DNA of 64,000 nt from an uncultured Corynebacterium sp. GTDB lineage: Bacteria > Actinomycetota > Actinomycetes > Mycobacteriales > Mycobacteriaceae. The position numbers were made by a program, and so were the translations under genes. Position 1 is the first letter of the stretch. Each line of letters opens with the position of its first letter. The notes below the pieces were generated by a model. The model made no database searches and had not been told where the DNA came from. It was given only the letters and a program-made list of their open reading frames with translations. The stretch spans positions 4,000 through 67,999 of the forward strand of contig NZ_CAMIAN010000007.1 in NCBI RefSeq assembly GCF_946221155.1, in the 5' to 3' direction. Of the stretch, positions 24,425-32,651 are shown piece by piece.

Positions 24425-24886
24425 ATGTCCAAGCTGAGCGAAAACGTACGTCGGAAGGTAGCCCAGCTGCAGGTGCGCCACGAGGGCTTGAAGAAGAAAA
24501 GCTACGGCTTCCTAGTTCGTCCGTTGACGTTGTTGGCGGGATGGTTTTTTGTGGTTGGCGGTATCCTCATCATCCCTACCCCCGGGCCCGGCTGGTTCCT
24601 GCTGTTTTTCGGCATCGGCGTGCTCTCCTTCGAGATGGTCTGGCCAAACCGACTGTTGGATTGGGGGCTGCGGAAGTACGACAGCTGCGAAGCTTTCTGG
24701 AAGCGGCAGGGGGCGGCCACCAAGAGCCTCATCGGCGTGGGTTTCCTAGCAGGCTGTGCCGTGGTCTTCAGCGGCGTTTTCTGGGTGATGTGGAACACCG
24801 GAATGCTCGGCTTTGCGGAAGGCTGGTTGGGGGACTGGGTGGAGAAGCTGCCCAACTGGGCCGGGTTCAAAGAACCGCTTGCCTGA
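24425..24886 (+). CDS. TIGR02611-like membrane protein with PGPGW motif
   Basis: The 153-aa protein has a basic start, a pair of membrane segments at about 26-65 joined by TPGPGW, and another hydrophobic segment at about 97-120. The PGPGW motif defines a family of actinobacterial transmembrane proteins of unknown function. It begins 6 bp after the HAD gene. Confidence 0.8.
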   Translation: MSKLSENVRRKVAQLQVRHEGLKKKSYGFLVRPLTLLAGWFFVVGGILIIPTPGPGWFLLFFGIGVLSFEMVWPNRLLDWGLRKYDSCEAFWKRQGAATKSLIGVGFLAGCAVVFSGVFWVMWNTGMLGFAEGWLGDWVEKLPNWAGFKEPLA

Positions 24887-24949
24887 AATCGCTGCACCGG
24901 GCGGCACACCGAGGTGGCGTCATGACCGAAAAACAGCGAGTTAGCGCGG

Positions 24950-24955
24950 TAACCT
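24950..24955 (+). promoter_or_regulatory. -10 element for glf, probably leaderless
   Basis: TAACCT is followed by GGCAGGC (7 nt) and ATG 24963. Confidence 0.55.
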
Positions 24956-24962
24956 GGCAGGC

Positions 24963-26180
24963 ATGACTGAGCAGACACAGAGCGGACAGAACTACGACCT
25001 CATCGTTGTCGGCAGCGGCTTCTTCGGCCTCACCGTGGCCGAGCGCGCGGCAACCCAGGCCGGCAAGAACGTGCTGGTGGTGGAGAAGCGTTCCCACATC
25101 GGCGGCAACGCATACTCCGAGGCCGAGCCGGAGACGGGCATCGAGATCCACAAGTACGGTGCGCACCTGTTCCACACCTCCAACAAGCGCGTGTGGGATT
25201 ACGTCAACCAGTTCACGGACTTCACCGACTACCAGCACCGCGTGTTTGCAATGCACAAGGGTACCGCCTACCAGTTCCCGATGGGCCTGGGGCTGATCAA
25301 CCAGTTCTTCGGCAAGTACTACAGCCCGGACGAGGCTCGCCAGCTGATCAAGGAGCAGACCGATGGGCTGAACCCTGAGGACGCGAAGAACCTCGAGGAA
25401 AAGGGCATCGCCCTGATCGGACGCCCGCTGTACGAAGCCTTCGTGCGCGACTACACCGCCAAGCAGTGGCAGACCGACCCGAAGGAACTGCCGGCCTCTA
25501 ATATCTCCCGCCTGCCGGTGCGCTACACCTTCAACAACCGCTACTTCAACGACACCTACGAGGGCCTGCCGGTGGAGGGCTACACCGCGTGGCTGGAGAA
25601 CATGGCCGCCTACGAGAAGATCGAGGTGCGCCTGGATACCGACTGGTTCGAGATCCGCGACGAGATCCGCGCGGCCAACCCGGACGCGCCGGTTGTCTAC
25701 ACCGGCCCGCTGGACCGCTACTTCGATTACGCCGAAGGCCACCTGGGCTGGCGCACCCTCGACTTCGAAACCGAGGTGCTGAACACCGGTGACTTCCAGG
25801 GCACCCCGGTGATGAACTACAACGATGCCGAGTTCCCGTACACCCGCATCCACGAGTTCCGTCACTTCCACCCGGAGCGGGGCGACAAGTACCCGAAGGA
25901 CAAGACGGTCATCATGAAGGAGTTCTCCCGCTTCGCGGAGGAGGGCGACGAGCCGTACTATCCGATCAACACCCCGGAAGACCGCGAGAAGCTGGAGGCC
26001 TACCGCAAGCTGGCCGCGGCGGAAGCTGCGGAGAACAAGGTGCTGTTCGGCGGGCGCCTGGGCACCTACCAGTACCTGGACATGCACATGGCCATCGGCG
26101 CGGCGCTGTCGATGTACGACAACAAGCTGGCGCCGTACTTCGAGTCGGGCGAGCCGCTGGAGCAGGAGCGCGGGCACTAG
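24963..26180 (+). CDS. glf: UDP-galactopyranose mutase
   Basis: The 405-aa FAD enzyme converts UDP-galactopyranose to UDP-galactofuranose, the donor for the galactan of the cell wall. The N-terminal FAD-binding motif VVGSGFFGLTVAE (about residues 15-27), GGNAYSE, YGAHLFHTSNKRVW and RYFDYAEGHLGWRTLDFE are typical. Length is standard. In other corynebacteria and mycobacteria glf lies beside the galactofuranosyltransferase gene; here an oppositely oriented ATPase and a transporter separate the two. Confidence 0.96.
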   Translation: MTEQTQSGQNYDLIVVGSGFFGLTVAERAATQAGKNVLVVEKRSHIGGNAYSEAEPETGIEIHKYGAHLFHTSNKRVWDYVNQFTDFTDYQHRVFAMHKGTAYQFPMGLGLINQFFGKYYSPDEARQLIKEQTDGLNPEDAKNLEEKGIALIGRPLYEAFVRDYTAKQWQTDPKELPASNISRLPVRYTFNNRYFNDTYEGLPVEGYTAWLENMAAYEKIEVRLDTDWFEIRDEIRAANPDAPVVYTGPLDRYFDYAEGHLGWRTLDFETEVLNTGDFQGTPVMNYNDAEFPYTRIHEFRHFHPERGDKYPKDKTVIMKEFSRFAEEGDEPYYPINTPEDREKLEAYRKLAAAEAAENKVLFGGRLGTYQYLDMHMAIGAALSMYDNKLAPYFESGEPLEQERGH

Positions 26181-26200
26181 GGCCGCGCGTTGGGGGGGGC

Positions 26201-27382
26201 TTACTCCGGCCAGATGGAGAACTGCTCTAGTGCATCGTTCGCGTGATGGGAACGCAGGTAATCGCGCATATATGGCAGTTCGTAATCGACGAACCCGTGC
26301 CCCGTTGGGCGAATCATTTCTGCGTCGATGAGGCGTTTGCGGTACTTTCCCGCGTATTGCGCATCCACGCCCATCCGGGTTGCAATGTCCGACATGCGCG
26401 AGGGGCCGTCGTCGGTCGACATTGCGATGAGAAAGGTCCGGTCGACCTCAGAGAGATCTGCAATCGAAGGCTCGTGCACGAGCTGTCCGAGTTTTCTCCG
26501 GGCGTCACCAATTCCGCGAGATACAGCTTCTTCGTCGATCGCGTTGCCGGTGTAGTTACGGAAAGCGTGTTGCCCAACTAGCTGAATCATGAAGGGGTAG
26601 CCACCGGTAGCCTTGGTTGCGTTATCGAGTGCCTGCGGGGTCCAAGAGACCCCGACCTGTTCGGTGGTCTTATCAAGTGCAGTGCGTACTTCTTCAATCG
26701 GCACCATTCCGGTTTCAATTTTGTTCGCGCGACGCAAGAAGGTCACAGGGTTACGGCCTTCGTCAGCGGCAAGAAGTGGTTTCACAGCACCAGGAATGCC
26801 AGCCATTGCAATCGCAATCTCCCGGTCTTCGCGGACGAGATGTTGAATGGTTGTCCCGAACTCAATGATTTCGTCCATGTGGGCGTAGTGCAGCTCGTCC
26901 AGTGTGATCAGCAAGCCGACTGGTTCTTGATCGAGCCGGGAATCAAGCTCGGCCTGGTGGTCGAAAAGATCTTCGAGTACCGACCTCAACGTCGGTGTGG
27001 GCGTAAAGGATGGAATAGCTTCGGTCTCGAAGCCCAAGGAAGGGAGCTTGATGCCCGACAGGCGGCGTGTGGGCTCGTCGGAAAGATCCTGTAGGAGGTT
27101 GAAGGCGCGGTCGCGGATGCGGTCGTTGAAACCACGGGTCGTGGTTTCGGAGATGACGTGCCACGAATGGGTTTTCGCAACTGCTTCAAACTCATTTAGC
27201 AGAACAGTCTTGCCGATCCCCCTCGGGCCGGTGATGATGGAGATACGTTCATGACTTCCGGGGCCATCTTGGATAGCGGCGTCGAAGTCGCGGAGGTATT
27301 CATCGCGTCCTGCGAGAACTAGCGGCGTTTTCCCGACTGTTGCGGTGAAGGGGTTCTTAGGTCGAGCTGGAGTGGACGGCAC
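26201..27382 (-). CDS. AAA+ (Orc1/Cdc6-like) ATPase with C-terminal winged helix
   Basis: The 393-aa protein has a Walker A motif GPRGIGKT (52-59) and Walker B LLITLDELHY (157-166), sensor-like residues near 195-200, a lid region containing GGYPFMIQLVG, and a C-terminal winged-helix (about 300-375) with RMSDIATRMG. This architecture is that of orphan prokaryotic AAA+ ATPases related to Orc1/Cdc6 and STAND proteins, often found as variable genes. The start is GTG 27382 with AGGAGG 4 nt upstream. Base composition looks less GC-rich than the flanking envelope genes, and it interrupts a conserved cluster, suggesting later insertion. Role unknown; DNA binding is likely. Confidence 0.8.
   Translation of the reverse strand: MPSTPARPKNPFTATVGKTPLVLAGRDEYLRDFDAAIQDGPGSHERISIITGPRGIGKTVLLNEFEAVAKTHSWHVISETTTRGFNDRIRDRAFNLLQDLSDEPTRRLSGIKLPSLGFETEAIPSFTPTPTLRSVLEDLFDHQAELDSRLDQEPVGLLITLDELHYAHMDEIIEFGTTIQHLVREDREIAIAMAGIPGAVKPLLAADEGRNPVTFLRRANKIETGMVPIEEVRTALDKTTEQVGVSWTPQALDNATKATGGYPFMIQLVGQHAFRNYTGNAIDEEAVSRGIGDARRKLGQLVHEPSIADLSEVDRTFLIAMSTDDGPSRMSDIATRMGVDAQYAGKYRKRLIDAEMIRPTGHGFVDYELPYMRDYLRSHHANDALEQFSIWPE
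26501..26511 (+). repeat. Copy of dispersed word GGCGTCA-N2-AA
   Basis: GGCGTCACCAA is followed by TTCC, so this copy has the core but no A-rich extension. It lies within the ATPase gene. Confidence 0.55.
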
Positions 27383-27391
27383 CGTGCCTCC

Positions 27392-27437
27392 TTACTATCT
27401 CTTACTATCTTTACTATTTTTACTATCTTTACTATTT
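27392..27437. repeat. Five tandem 9-bp iterons upstream of the AAA+ ATPase
   Basis: Units TTACTATCT (27392), TTACTATCT (27402), TTACTATTT (27411), TTACTATCT (27420) and TTACTATTT (27429) follow one another with a single extra base after the first. The array ends next to the ATPase ribosome binding site and lies between that gene and the divergent transporter. Confidence 0.92.
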
Positions 27438-27478
27438 CGTCGCTAGATCGCGGTTCCTTCAGTCAGAGGAGGCTGCAC

Positions 27479-27484
27479 TAATAT
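27479..27484 (+). promoter_or_regulatory. -10 element for the EamA transporter, probably leaderless
   Basis: TAATAT is followed by CGCACGA (7 nt) and GTG 27492. It is 42 bp beyond the iterons. Confidence 0.6.
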
Positions 27485-27491
27485 CGCACGA

Positions 27492-28430
27492 GTGCCGCGT
27501 GAGAAAACCCAAACAAGGGCAACCCAGCAAGATCCATCGCCACGGCGAGTGAGCAAGTTCCTCGCCCTGCCAGTGGCGCCGGTCCTCTTGGTCCTCGTCG
27601 GGTCACTGGGTACCCAAGCTGCGGCGGTACTGGTTACAGACATGCTTACTACGGTCGGCGCGCCGGGCGTATCGGGCCTGCGCATGACCGCCGCAGCCAT
27701 CATCATGGTGGTTGTCTTCCGCCCGAAGCTGTCTGGCATGACGCGCGCCCGCGCCCTCAACATCGTGGTCTACGGCATCGCCATGGGCATGATGAACATG
27801 ATGGTTTACGCAGCCATCGCCCGCCTGCCCCAGGGGGTTGCCTTCACTATTGACTTCCTTGGCCCCAGCGTCGTGTCTTTTCTGGGGCTGACGATGTGGC
27901 GCTCCCGCTTGTGGGCCATCGCCGCGTTTGTTGGTGTTGCTCTGATCGCGCAGCCTTCCAATGACCTGGACATTGTCGGTATTGGATTCGGTGCGGTCGG
28001 CGCGATTTTCTTCGGCGCCTACACGCTGTTTGCCGCCCGTGTTGGCAAGACCGAGGGTGGTGGCATGCCAGATCTGGCGCTGTCTGTGGTCGTCGCCGCG
28101 ATAGTGCTCGCGCCGTTCTCTGTCCCCGCGGTGCCGCATGTTGACGCCACGATGTGGGGCATCATTGTCATCTCTGGCTTTATCGGCGCCGTTGTGCCCT
28201 ATGTGGTGGATACCATCGCCGCCGGAATTGTCTCGGCGGCGGTTGTCGGCACGCTCTTCGCTCTGGATCCTGTGATCGGAGCGATCTTGGGCTGGGCTTT
28301 TTCTGGAGATCAGCTCACTTGGTCCATGGTGACGGGTATCGTTCTGATCGCGACAGCCGGCGCCGTTATTACGTGGCGTGGAGCCCAGGAATCTCGGGAG
28401 TTAGATTCGTTGTCCGAAGTAGAGGCCTAG
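27492..28430 (+). CDS. EamA/DMT-family transporter (RhtA-like)
   Basis: The 312-aa membrane protein has about ten hydrophobic segments arranged as two EamA repeats. The segments PQGVAFTIDFLGPSVVSFL and VGTLFALDPVIGAILGW resemble the RhtA-type amino-acid exporters (threonine/homoserine), so export of an amino acid or related metabolite is plausible but unproven. GTG 27492 follows a TAATAT -10 element at leaderless spacing. Located between the ATPase and glfT2, it is not a usual member of the galactan cluster. Confidence 0.85.
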   Translation: MPREKTQTRATQQDPSPRRVSKFLALPVAPVLLVLVGSLGTQAAAVLVTDMLTTVGAPGVSGLRMTAAAIIMVVVFRPKLSGMTRARALNIVVYGIAMGMMNMMVYAAIARLPQGVAFTIDFLGPSVVSFLGLTMWRSRLWAIAAFVGVALIAQPSNDLDIVGIGFGAVGAIFFGAYTLFAARVGKTEGGGMPDLALSVVVAAIVLAPFSVPAVPHVDATMWGIIVISGFIGAVVPYVVDTIAAGIVSAAVVGTLFALDPVIGAILGWAFSGDQLTWSMVTGIVLIATAGAVITWRGAQESRELDSLSEVEA

Positions 28431-28543
28431 CTAACTCGGGCTGAACTGGGGCTGTGTCGCACAAGCTCTTGGTACGGGCTTTCATGGATAATCGGATATA
28501 TTCCAATGTCTTTATTGCCTACGCGGAGGTCTGTGTTCAGCAA

Positions 28544-30607
28544 ATGAACGCTCAGCCAGTGAAAGCCAATACCAACGATGGGTTCGACGCCACCCGCCTA
28601 GCGCGCATCTTGCTGCCAAAGCGCGGCGAGCCACGCAACGTGCGCTCTCTGTATATCGTCGAGAACGAGGCCACCACCCCCGGTCGCGTTAACGCCGTCT
28701 CCCGCACCGAAGCAATCCTGCCCGCGGGCAGCGAGATCTCATTCGAGACCTACTTCAACGCCTTTCCCGCCTCCTACTGGCGCCGCTGGTCCCAGCTGGA
28801 CGAAGTCAAGCTGCGCATCGAAATTACAGGTGAGGCTCGCGTAGACCTGTACCGCTCCAAGTACGACGGCTCCCGCATCGGCATAGAGGGTGCCCAGATC
28901 GAAACCGACGAAAGCGGCCACGGTGTCGCCGAGTTCACCATCTCCCTGGCTCCGTTCGAGGACGGCGGCTGGATCTGGTTCGACCTGACCTGCGAGAAGG
29001 AAACCCGCCTGCACTCCGCCGGCTGGTACGCCACCGTCGAGGCCGGCGAACAGACCCTCGAAGGAGAGACGCTGCCGGCCGCTGAGCCGAGCGTCACTAT
29101 CGGCATCCCGACCTTCAACCGCCCGACCGACGCGGTCGCAGCACTCCACGCTCTCGCTTCCGACCCCGAGGTCGACGGCCGCATCGAGGCCATCATCATG
29201 CCCGACCAGGGCGACAAGCATCCCGCCGACGAACCGGACTTCGACGAGGTTGCGGAGCACTTCGGTGACCGCCTGCGCATCGTGCAGCAGGGCAACCTGG
29301 GCGGATCCGGCGGTTACTCCCGCATCATGTACGAGGCTCTCCACGAGGAGCGAGGCACCGCCAGCCCGTACATCCTGTACATGGACGACGACATCGCCAT
29401 CGAGCCCGATAGTGTGCTGCGCTCCCTGGCGGCCGCCCGCTACGCAAAGTCCCCGATGCTGATCGGTGGCCAGATGCTGAACCTGCAGGAGCGCAGCCAC
29501 CTGCACACGATGGGTGAGGTTATCGACCGCGGCTCCTTCATGTGGACCGCCGCTCCCCACACCCACTACGACCACGATTTTTACCAGCACCCGCTACGCG
29601 ACCTGGGTGATGGTGCTGCCCACAACGCGGCAGGCCAGCCGATCGCACCGGTGGCCCGGGACGTGGTGAGCAAGGGCTACGGCACCCCGAATAGTTCCGA
29701 GAACTCCAAGGATCTGCACCGCCGCATCGACGTTGACTACAACGGCTGGTGGATGTGCATGATCCCGCGCGTCGTCGCGGAAACCATCGGTCAGCCACTC
29801 CCACTGTTCATTAAGTGGGATGACGGCGAGTTCGGCCTGCGCGCGAAGGACGCCGGATTCCCGACCGCCTCCTGGCCGGGCATCGCGATCTGGCATATGG
29901 CCTGGTCTGATAAGGACGATGCCATCGACTGGCAGGCATACTTCCACCTGCGCAATCGCCTGATTGTCGCCGCGATCCAGCACGATGGAAGCCCGCGTGG
30001 CATCGTTGCCTCGATGGCGAAGGCCACCGCCAAGCACCTGCTGTGCCTCGAGTACTCCACCGTCGCCATCCAGAACGAGGCGATAAAGGACTTCTTAGCT
30101 GGGCCGGATCAGCTGTTCGACATTCTGGAGACTTCTCTGCCGCGTATCGCAAAGCTGCGTAAGAATTACTCCGACGCGGTCGTCATCCCATCGGCCACTG
30201 ACGTGCCCGCTGCGACGGGCGGCCCGGCGGGTCTCACGCGCATCCCGCTGAGCAAGAAGGCCAAGATTGTCACGCTTGCCAAGGGCCTGCTGAATAACGC
30301 CAAGCCTGCCGACGCCCGCCACCACCACGCACCGCAGGTGAACCTCCCGCCCATCGAGGCGCGTTGGTTCAGCCTCTCCCGAGTGGACGGGGCGACCGTG
30401 ACCACCGCCGATGGCAAGGGAGTGGTGTACCGCAAGCGCGACCGCGGCCAAATGCTCGCATTGGCAAAGGAGTCTATGCGCCTGCAGAAGCAGGTAGCGG
30501 ATCGCTTCGACGAGCTCCGCGATGCCTACCGGGCAGCGCACCCATACCTGACCAGCCGGGAAGGCTGGGCACAGATTTTCGAGCCCGAGCGCGCGGCTGA
30601 AAAGTAA
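28544..30607 (+). CDS. glfT2: Bifunctional galactofuranosyltransferase GlfT2
   Basis: The 687-aa GT2-family enzyme polymerises the galactan with alternating beta-(1-5) and beta-(1-6) galactofuranose at the cytoplasmic membrane face. An N-terminal beta-rich domain (about 20-180) precedes the GT-A fold with GIPTFNRP at 187-194, the metal-binding DDD at 281-283 and the catalytic-base region KWDDGEFGLRA near 425; a helical C-terminal domain follows. I prefer ATG 28544, where the sequence matches the family N-terminus (MNAQPVKANT); a GGAGGT lies about 15 nt upstream and a TATATT -10 near 28497. The longer frame from 28454 is unsupported. Confidence 0.94.
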   Translation: MNAQPVKANTNDGFDATRLARILLPKRGEPRNVRSLYIVENEATTPGRVNAVSRTEAILPAGSEISFETYFNAFPASYWRRWSQLDEVKLRIEITGEARVDLYRSKYDGSRIGIEGAQIETDESGHGVAEFTISLAPFEDGGWIWFDLTCEKETRLHSAGWYATVEAGEQTLEGETLPAAEPSVTIGIPTFNRPTDAVAALHALASDPEVDGRIEAIIMPDQGDKHPADEPDFDEVAEHFGDRLRIVQQGNLGGSGGYSRIMYEALHEERGTASPYILYMDDDIAIEPDSVLRSLAAARYAKSPMLIGGQMLNLQERSHLHTMGEVIDRGSFMWTAAPHTHYDHDFYQHPLRDLGDGAAHNAAGQPIAPVARDVVSKGYGTPNSSENSKDLHRRIDVDYNGWWMCMIPRVVAETIGQPLPLFIKWDDGEFGLRAKDAGFPTASWPGIAIWHMAWSDKDDAIDWQAYFHLRNRLIVAAIQHDGSPRGIVASMAKATAKHLLCLEYSTVAIQNEAIKDFLAGPDQLFDILETSLPRIAKLRKNYSDAVVIPSATDVPAATGGPAGLTRIPLSKKAKIVTLAKGLLNNAKPADARHHHAPQVNLPPIEARWFSLSRVDGATVTTADGKGVVYRKRDRGQMLALAKESMRLQKQVADRFDELRDAYRAAHPYLTSREGWAQIFEPERAAEK

Positions 30608-30637
30608 CCCCCGGAACTAACGAACAAGATCCAGACT

Positions 30638-30664
30638 GGAATTACTGGAATTACTGGAATTACT
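30638..30664. repeat. Three perfect tandem 9-bp repeats upstream of the PAP2 gene
   Basis: GGAATTACT is repeated three times without interruption, ending 25 nt before the start codon of the phosphatase gene. The core ATTACT resembles the TTACTAT iterons at 27392. Confidence 0.92.
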
Positions 30665-30688
30665 GAAACTAAGGACAACGCAGATACG

Positions 30689-31291
30689 ATGAGCGCCACA
30701 CGCATAAGCGGCGACCCGCTGGGCGAATCCGACCTGCTGGTCGAACTGCAAAAGCAGCTGACCGACAAGCCGGGAGTGTTGCCCACCGCCCGCGGCATGA
30801 GCCACTTCGGCGAGCACGCCCTCGGATGGATGGGCTCCGCCGCCCTGGGGTACGGCCTGGCTGCCGCCCAGGGCAAGCCCGCCGACGGCCCGGAACGGCG
30901 CGGATGGCTGACCGTGGGCATCAGCGCCTTCCTGGCGCACGCCGCCAGTGTGGTGCTTAAGCGCATCGTCCGCCGCCCGCGCCCGCACGATCCGCGCATC
31001 GCAATCGGCGTGGGCACTCCCTCAAAACTCAGTTTTCCGTCTTCGCACGCAACCAGCTCCACCGCCGCCCTCGTGGCCTTTGCCCAGTCGGCGAACAACC
31101 GCACCGGGGCGCTGCCCCTCGTGGGCATCCCGGCGATGGCGCTGTCGCGCATGGTGTTGGGCGTACACTATCCCTCTGACGTCGCACTCGGAAGCTGCAT
31201 CGGCGCCGCCACGGCCATTGCCGTGCGCAGGGTTGTCGATGGGGGACGTGGGGGCGTCACAAAGAAAAACAGTGAGGAGAAAAGCCAGTGA
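30689..31291 (+). CDS. PAP2-family phosphatase of the decaprenyl-phosphoribose pathway
   Basis: The 200-aa membrane protein has the three PAP2 motifs: KRIVRRPRP (91-99), PSSH (117-120) and SRMVLGVHYPSD (153-164). Its position between glfT2 and ubiA is that of mycobacterial Rv3807c, the presumed 5-phospho-decaprenylphosphoribose phosphatase needed to make the arabinose donor DPA. AAGGAC is upstream of ATG 30689. It overlaps ubiA by 4 nt (GTGA), so they are co-translated. The tail encoding GVTKKNSEEK contains a GGCGTCA word. Confidence 0.9.
   Translation: MSATRISGDPLGESDLLVELQKQLTDKPGVLPTARGMSHFGEHALGWMGSAALGYGLAAAQGKPADGPERRGWLTVGISAFLAHAASVVLKRIVRRPRPHDPRIAIGVGTPSKLSFPSSHATSSTAALVAFAQSANNRTGALPLVGIPAMALSRMVLGVHYPSDVALGSCIGAATAIAVRRVVDGGRGGVTKKNSEEKSQ
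31253..31263 (+). repeat. Copy of dispersed word GGCGTCA-N2-AA
   Basis: GGCGTCACAAA is followed by GAAAAACAG near the 3' end of the PAP2 gene. It is read as GVTKKN, the same frame as the 36063 copy. Confidence 0.8.
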
Positions 31292-32316
31292 GCGAACAGC
31301 CTAGCAACGGCCGACCGGAGCCGTTGATCGGCGCAGAGCCGCACACGTCCGGGCTGGAAGATCCCAACCAGGCGACCAGCACCGCCACCGAGACAAAGAA
31401 GTTGCGTCCGCCGCGCAACCTGCCGGAGGCGATGATCAAGGCGCTGCGTCCGAAGCAGTGGGTCAAGAACGTACTGGTCATCGCAGCTCCCGCGGCGGCT
31501 GGTGGAGAGATGCTCTTCCACAGCCGGGTGCTGCTAGACGTGCTGATCGCCTTCATTGCCTTCTGCCTGGCGGCCAGCTCGATCTACCTGATCAACGATG
31601 CCCGCGACGTTGAGGCCGACCGTGCGCACCCGACCAAGCGCTTCCGTCCGATCGCGGCGGGAGTGCTGCCGGTGGGCTTGGCGTATGCGATGTCGGTGGT
31701 GCTGATCATTGCGGCGATCGGTGGCTCGCTGCTGGCCTCGTCGGGCACGAACCTGGCGATCGTCGTGGCGGTGTATATCGCGCTGCAGCTGGGCTATTGT
31801 TTCGGCTGGAAGCACCAGCCGGTGATCGACATTGCGCTGGTGAGCTCCGGTTTCATGCTGCGCGCGATGGCCGGCGGTGTGGCCGCCTCGATCCTGCTTT
31901 CGCAGTGGTTCCTGCTGGTCGCGGCTTTCGGTTCGCTGTTCATGGCGGCGGGTAAGCGCTATGCGGAGCTGAAGCTTTCGCTGCGTTCGGGCGCGAAGAT
32001 CCGCAAGTCCCTGGAGAGCTACACCCCGACTTACCTGCGCTTTGTCTGGACTCTGGCTGCCACCGCCGTGGTGCTGAGCTACGCGCTGTGGGGCTTTGGC
32101 CTGGCACAGACGGTCGAATCCGGTGTGGCCGCCGTGTGGTATCAGGTTTCGATGGTGCCGTTTACCATCGCGATTCTGCGTTACGCCGCGGACGTTGACC
32201 GCGGTGAGGGTGGCGCGCCCGACGAGATCGCTCTCGAGGACCGCACCCTGCAGTTGCTGGCTCTGGCCTGGCTGTTCTGTGTGGCGATGGCGGTTTACAT
32301 CGTGCCGCTGTTCTAG
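31288..32316 (+). CDS. ubiA: Decaprenyl-phosphate phosphoribosyltransferase (UbiA)
   Basis: The 342-aa polytopic prenyltransferase-type enzyme transfers phosphoribose from PRPP to decaprenyl phosphate, the first step toward the arabinan donor. An N-terminal cytoplasmic tail of about 45 residues precedes the membrane core. The first Asp-rich motif NDARDVEADRAHPTKRFRP is near residue 95 and the second region is at about 180-225. GTG 31288 overlaps the PAP2 stop codon. A 14-bp tandem duplication covers the stop codon. Confidence 0.94.
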   Translation: MSEQPSNGRPEPLIGAEPHTSGLEDPNQATSTATETKKLRPPRNLPEAMIKALRPKQWVKNVLVIAAPAAAGGEMLFHSRVLLDVLIAFIAFCLAASSIYLINDARDVEADRAHPTKRFRPIAAGVLPVGLAYAMSVVLIIAAIGGSLLASSGTNLAIVVAVYIALQLGYCFGWKHQPVIDIALVSSGFMLRAMAGGVAASILLSQWFLLVAAFGSLFMAAGKRYAELKLSLRSGAKIRKSLESYTPTYLRFVWTLAATAVVLSYALWGFGLAQTVESGVAAVWYQVSMVPFTIAILRYAADVDRGEGGAPDEIALEDRTLQLLALAWLFCVAMAVYIVPLF

Positions 32317-32330
32317 TGCCGCTGTTCTAG
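32303..32330. repeat. 14-bp tandem duplication across the ubiA stop codon
   Basis: TGCCGCTGTTCTAG occurs twice in direct succession (32303-32316 and 32317-32330). The first copy supplies the ubiA stop TAG, the second repeats it. Confidence 0.9.
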
Positions 32331-32350
32331 GTTTAGCTTTCTGTTCTTTC

Positions 32351-32361
32351 TTTGTGACGCC
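32351..32361 (-). repeat. Copy of dispersed word GGCGTCA-N2-AA
   Basis: Minus-strand GGCGTCACAAA continues GAAAGAACAG. It overlaps the 5' arm of the ubiA terminator hairpin, in noncoding sequence. Confidence 0.8.
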
Positions 32362-32400
32362 GCCTTCTCCTTTGTGGGGGAGTCGGCGTTCTGCACTTTT
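32357..32400 (+). terminator. Terminator hairpin downstream of ubiA
   Basis: ACGCCG (32357-32362) pairs with CGGCGT (32384-32389); an inner stem CTTCTCC/GGGGGAG, with two G-T pairs, closes a TTTGT loop. TCTGCACTTTT follows. Confidence 0.55.
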
Positions 32401-32651
32401 GGGGGGTGTACTGAATTTCTGGCTTGCTAATGATGGGGTTTCGGTGACGTCCGTGAAACGAGGGAAGCAAGCGATTAGATGACTCTAAGAATCTGCTGAG
32501 ATAGGTTTAGGGGTGTAGCGTTTTGTGAAAGGGATTCGATCAATACTTTGAGTGCGATCGTAAAGATTTGGTAACGTACACGCATCCTGTGTTTCGAGGT
32601 GAGCCTTTGGCGCGCCTCTCGTCAAATACGTTTCAAGACATTTAGGACTAC

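Larger units (their letters stand above)
32317..32651. other. Intergenic region between ubiA and the first mycolyltransferase
   Basis: This 335-bp gap holds the second 14-bp duplicate, the ubiA terminator hairpin with a GGCGTCA word in its stem, and an AT-richer segment (about 32440-32650) that should contain the promoter of the mycolyltransferase gene. I find no credible ORF or RNA gene. Confidence 0.6.
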
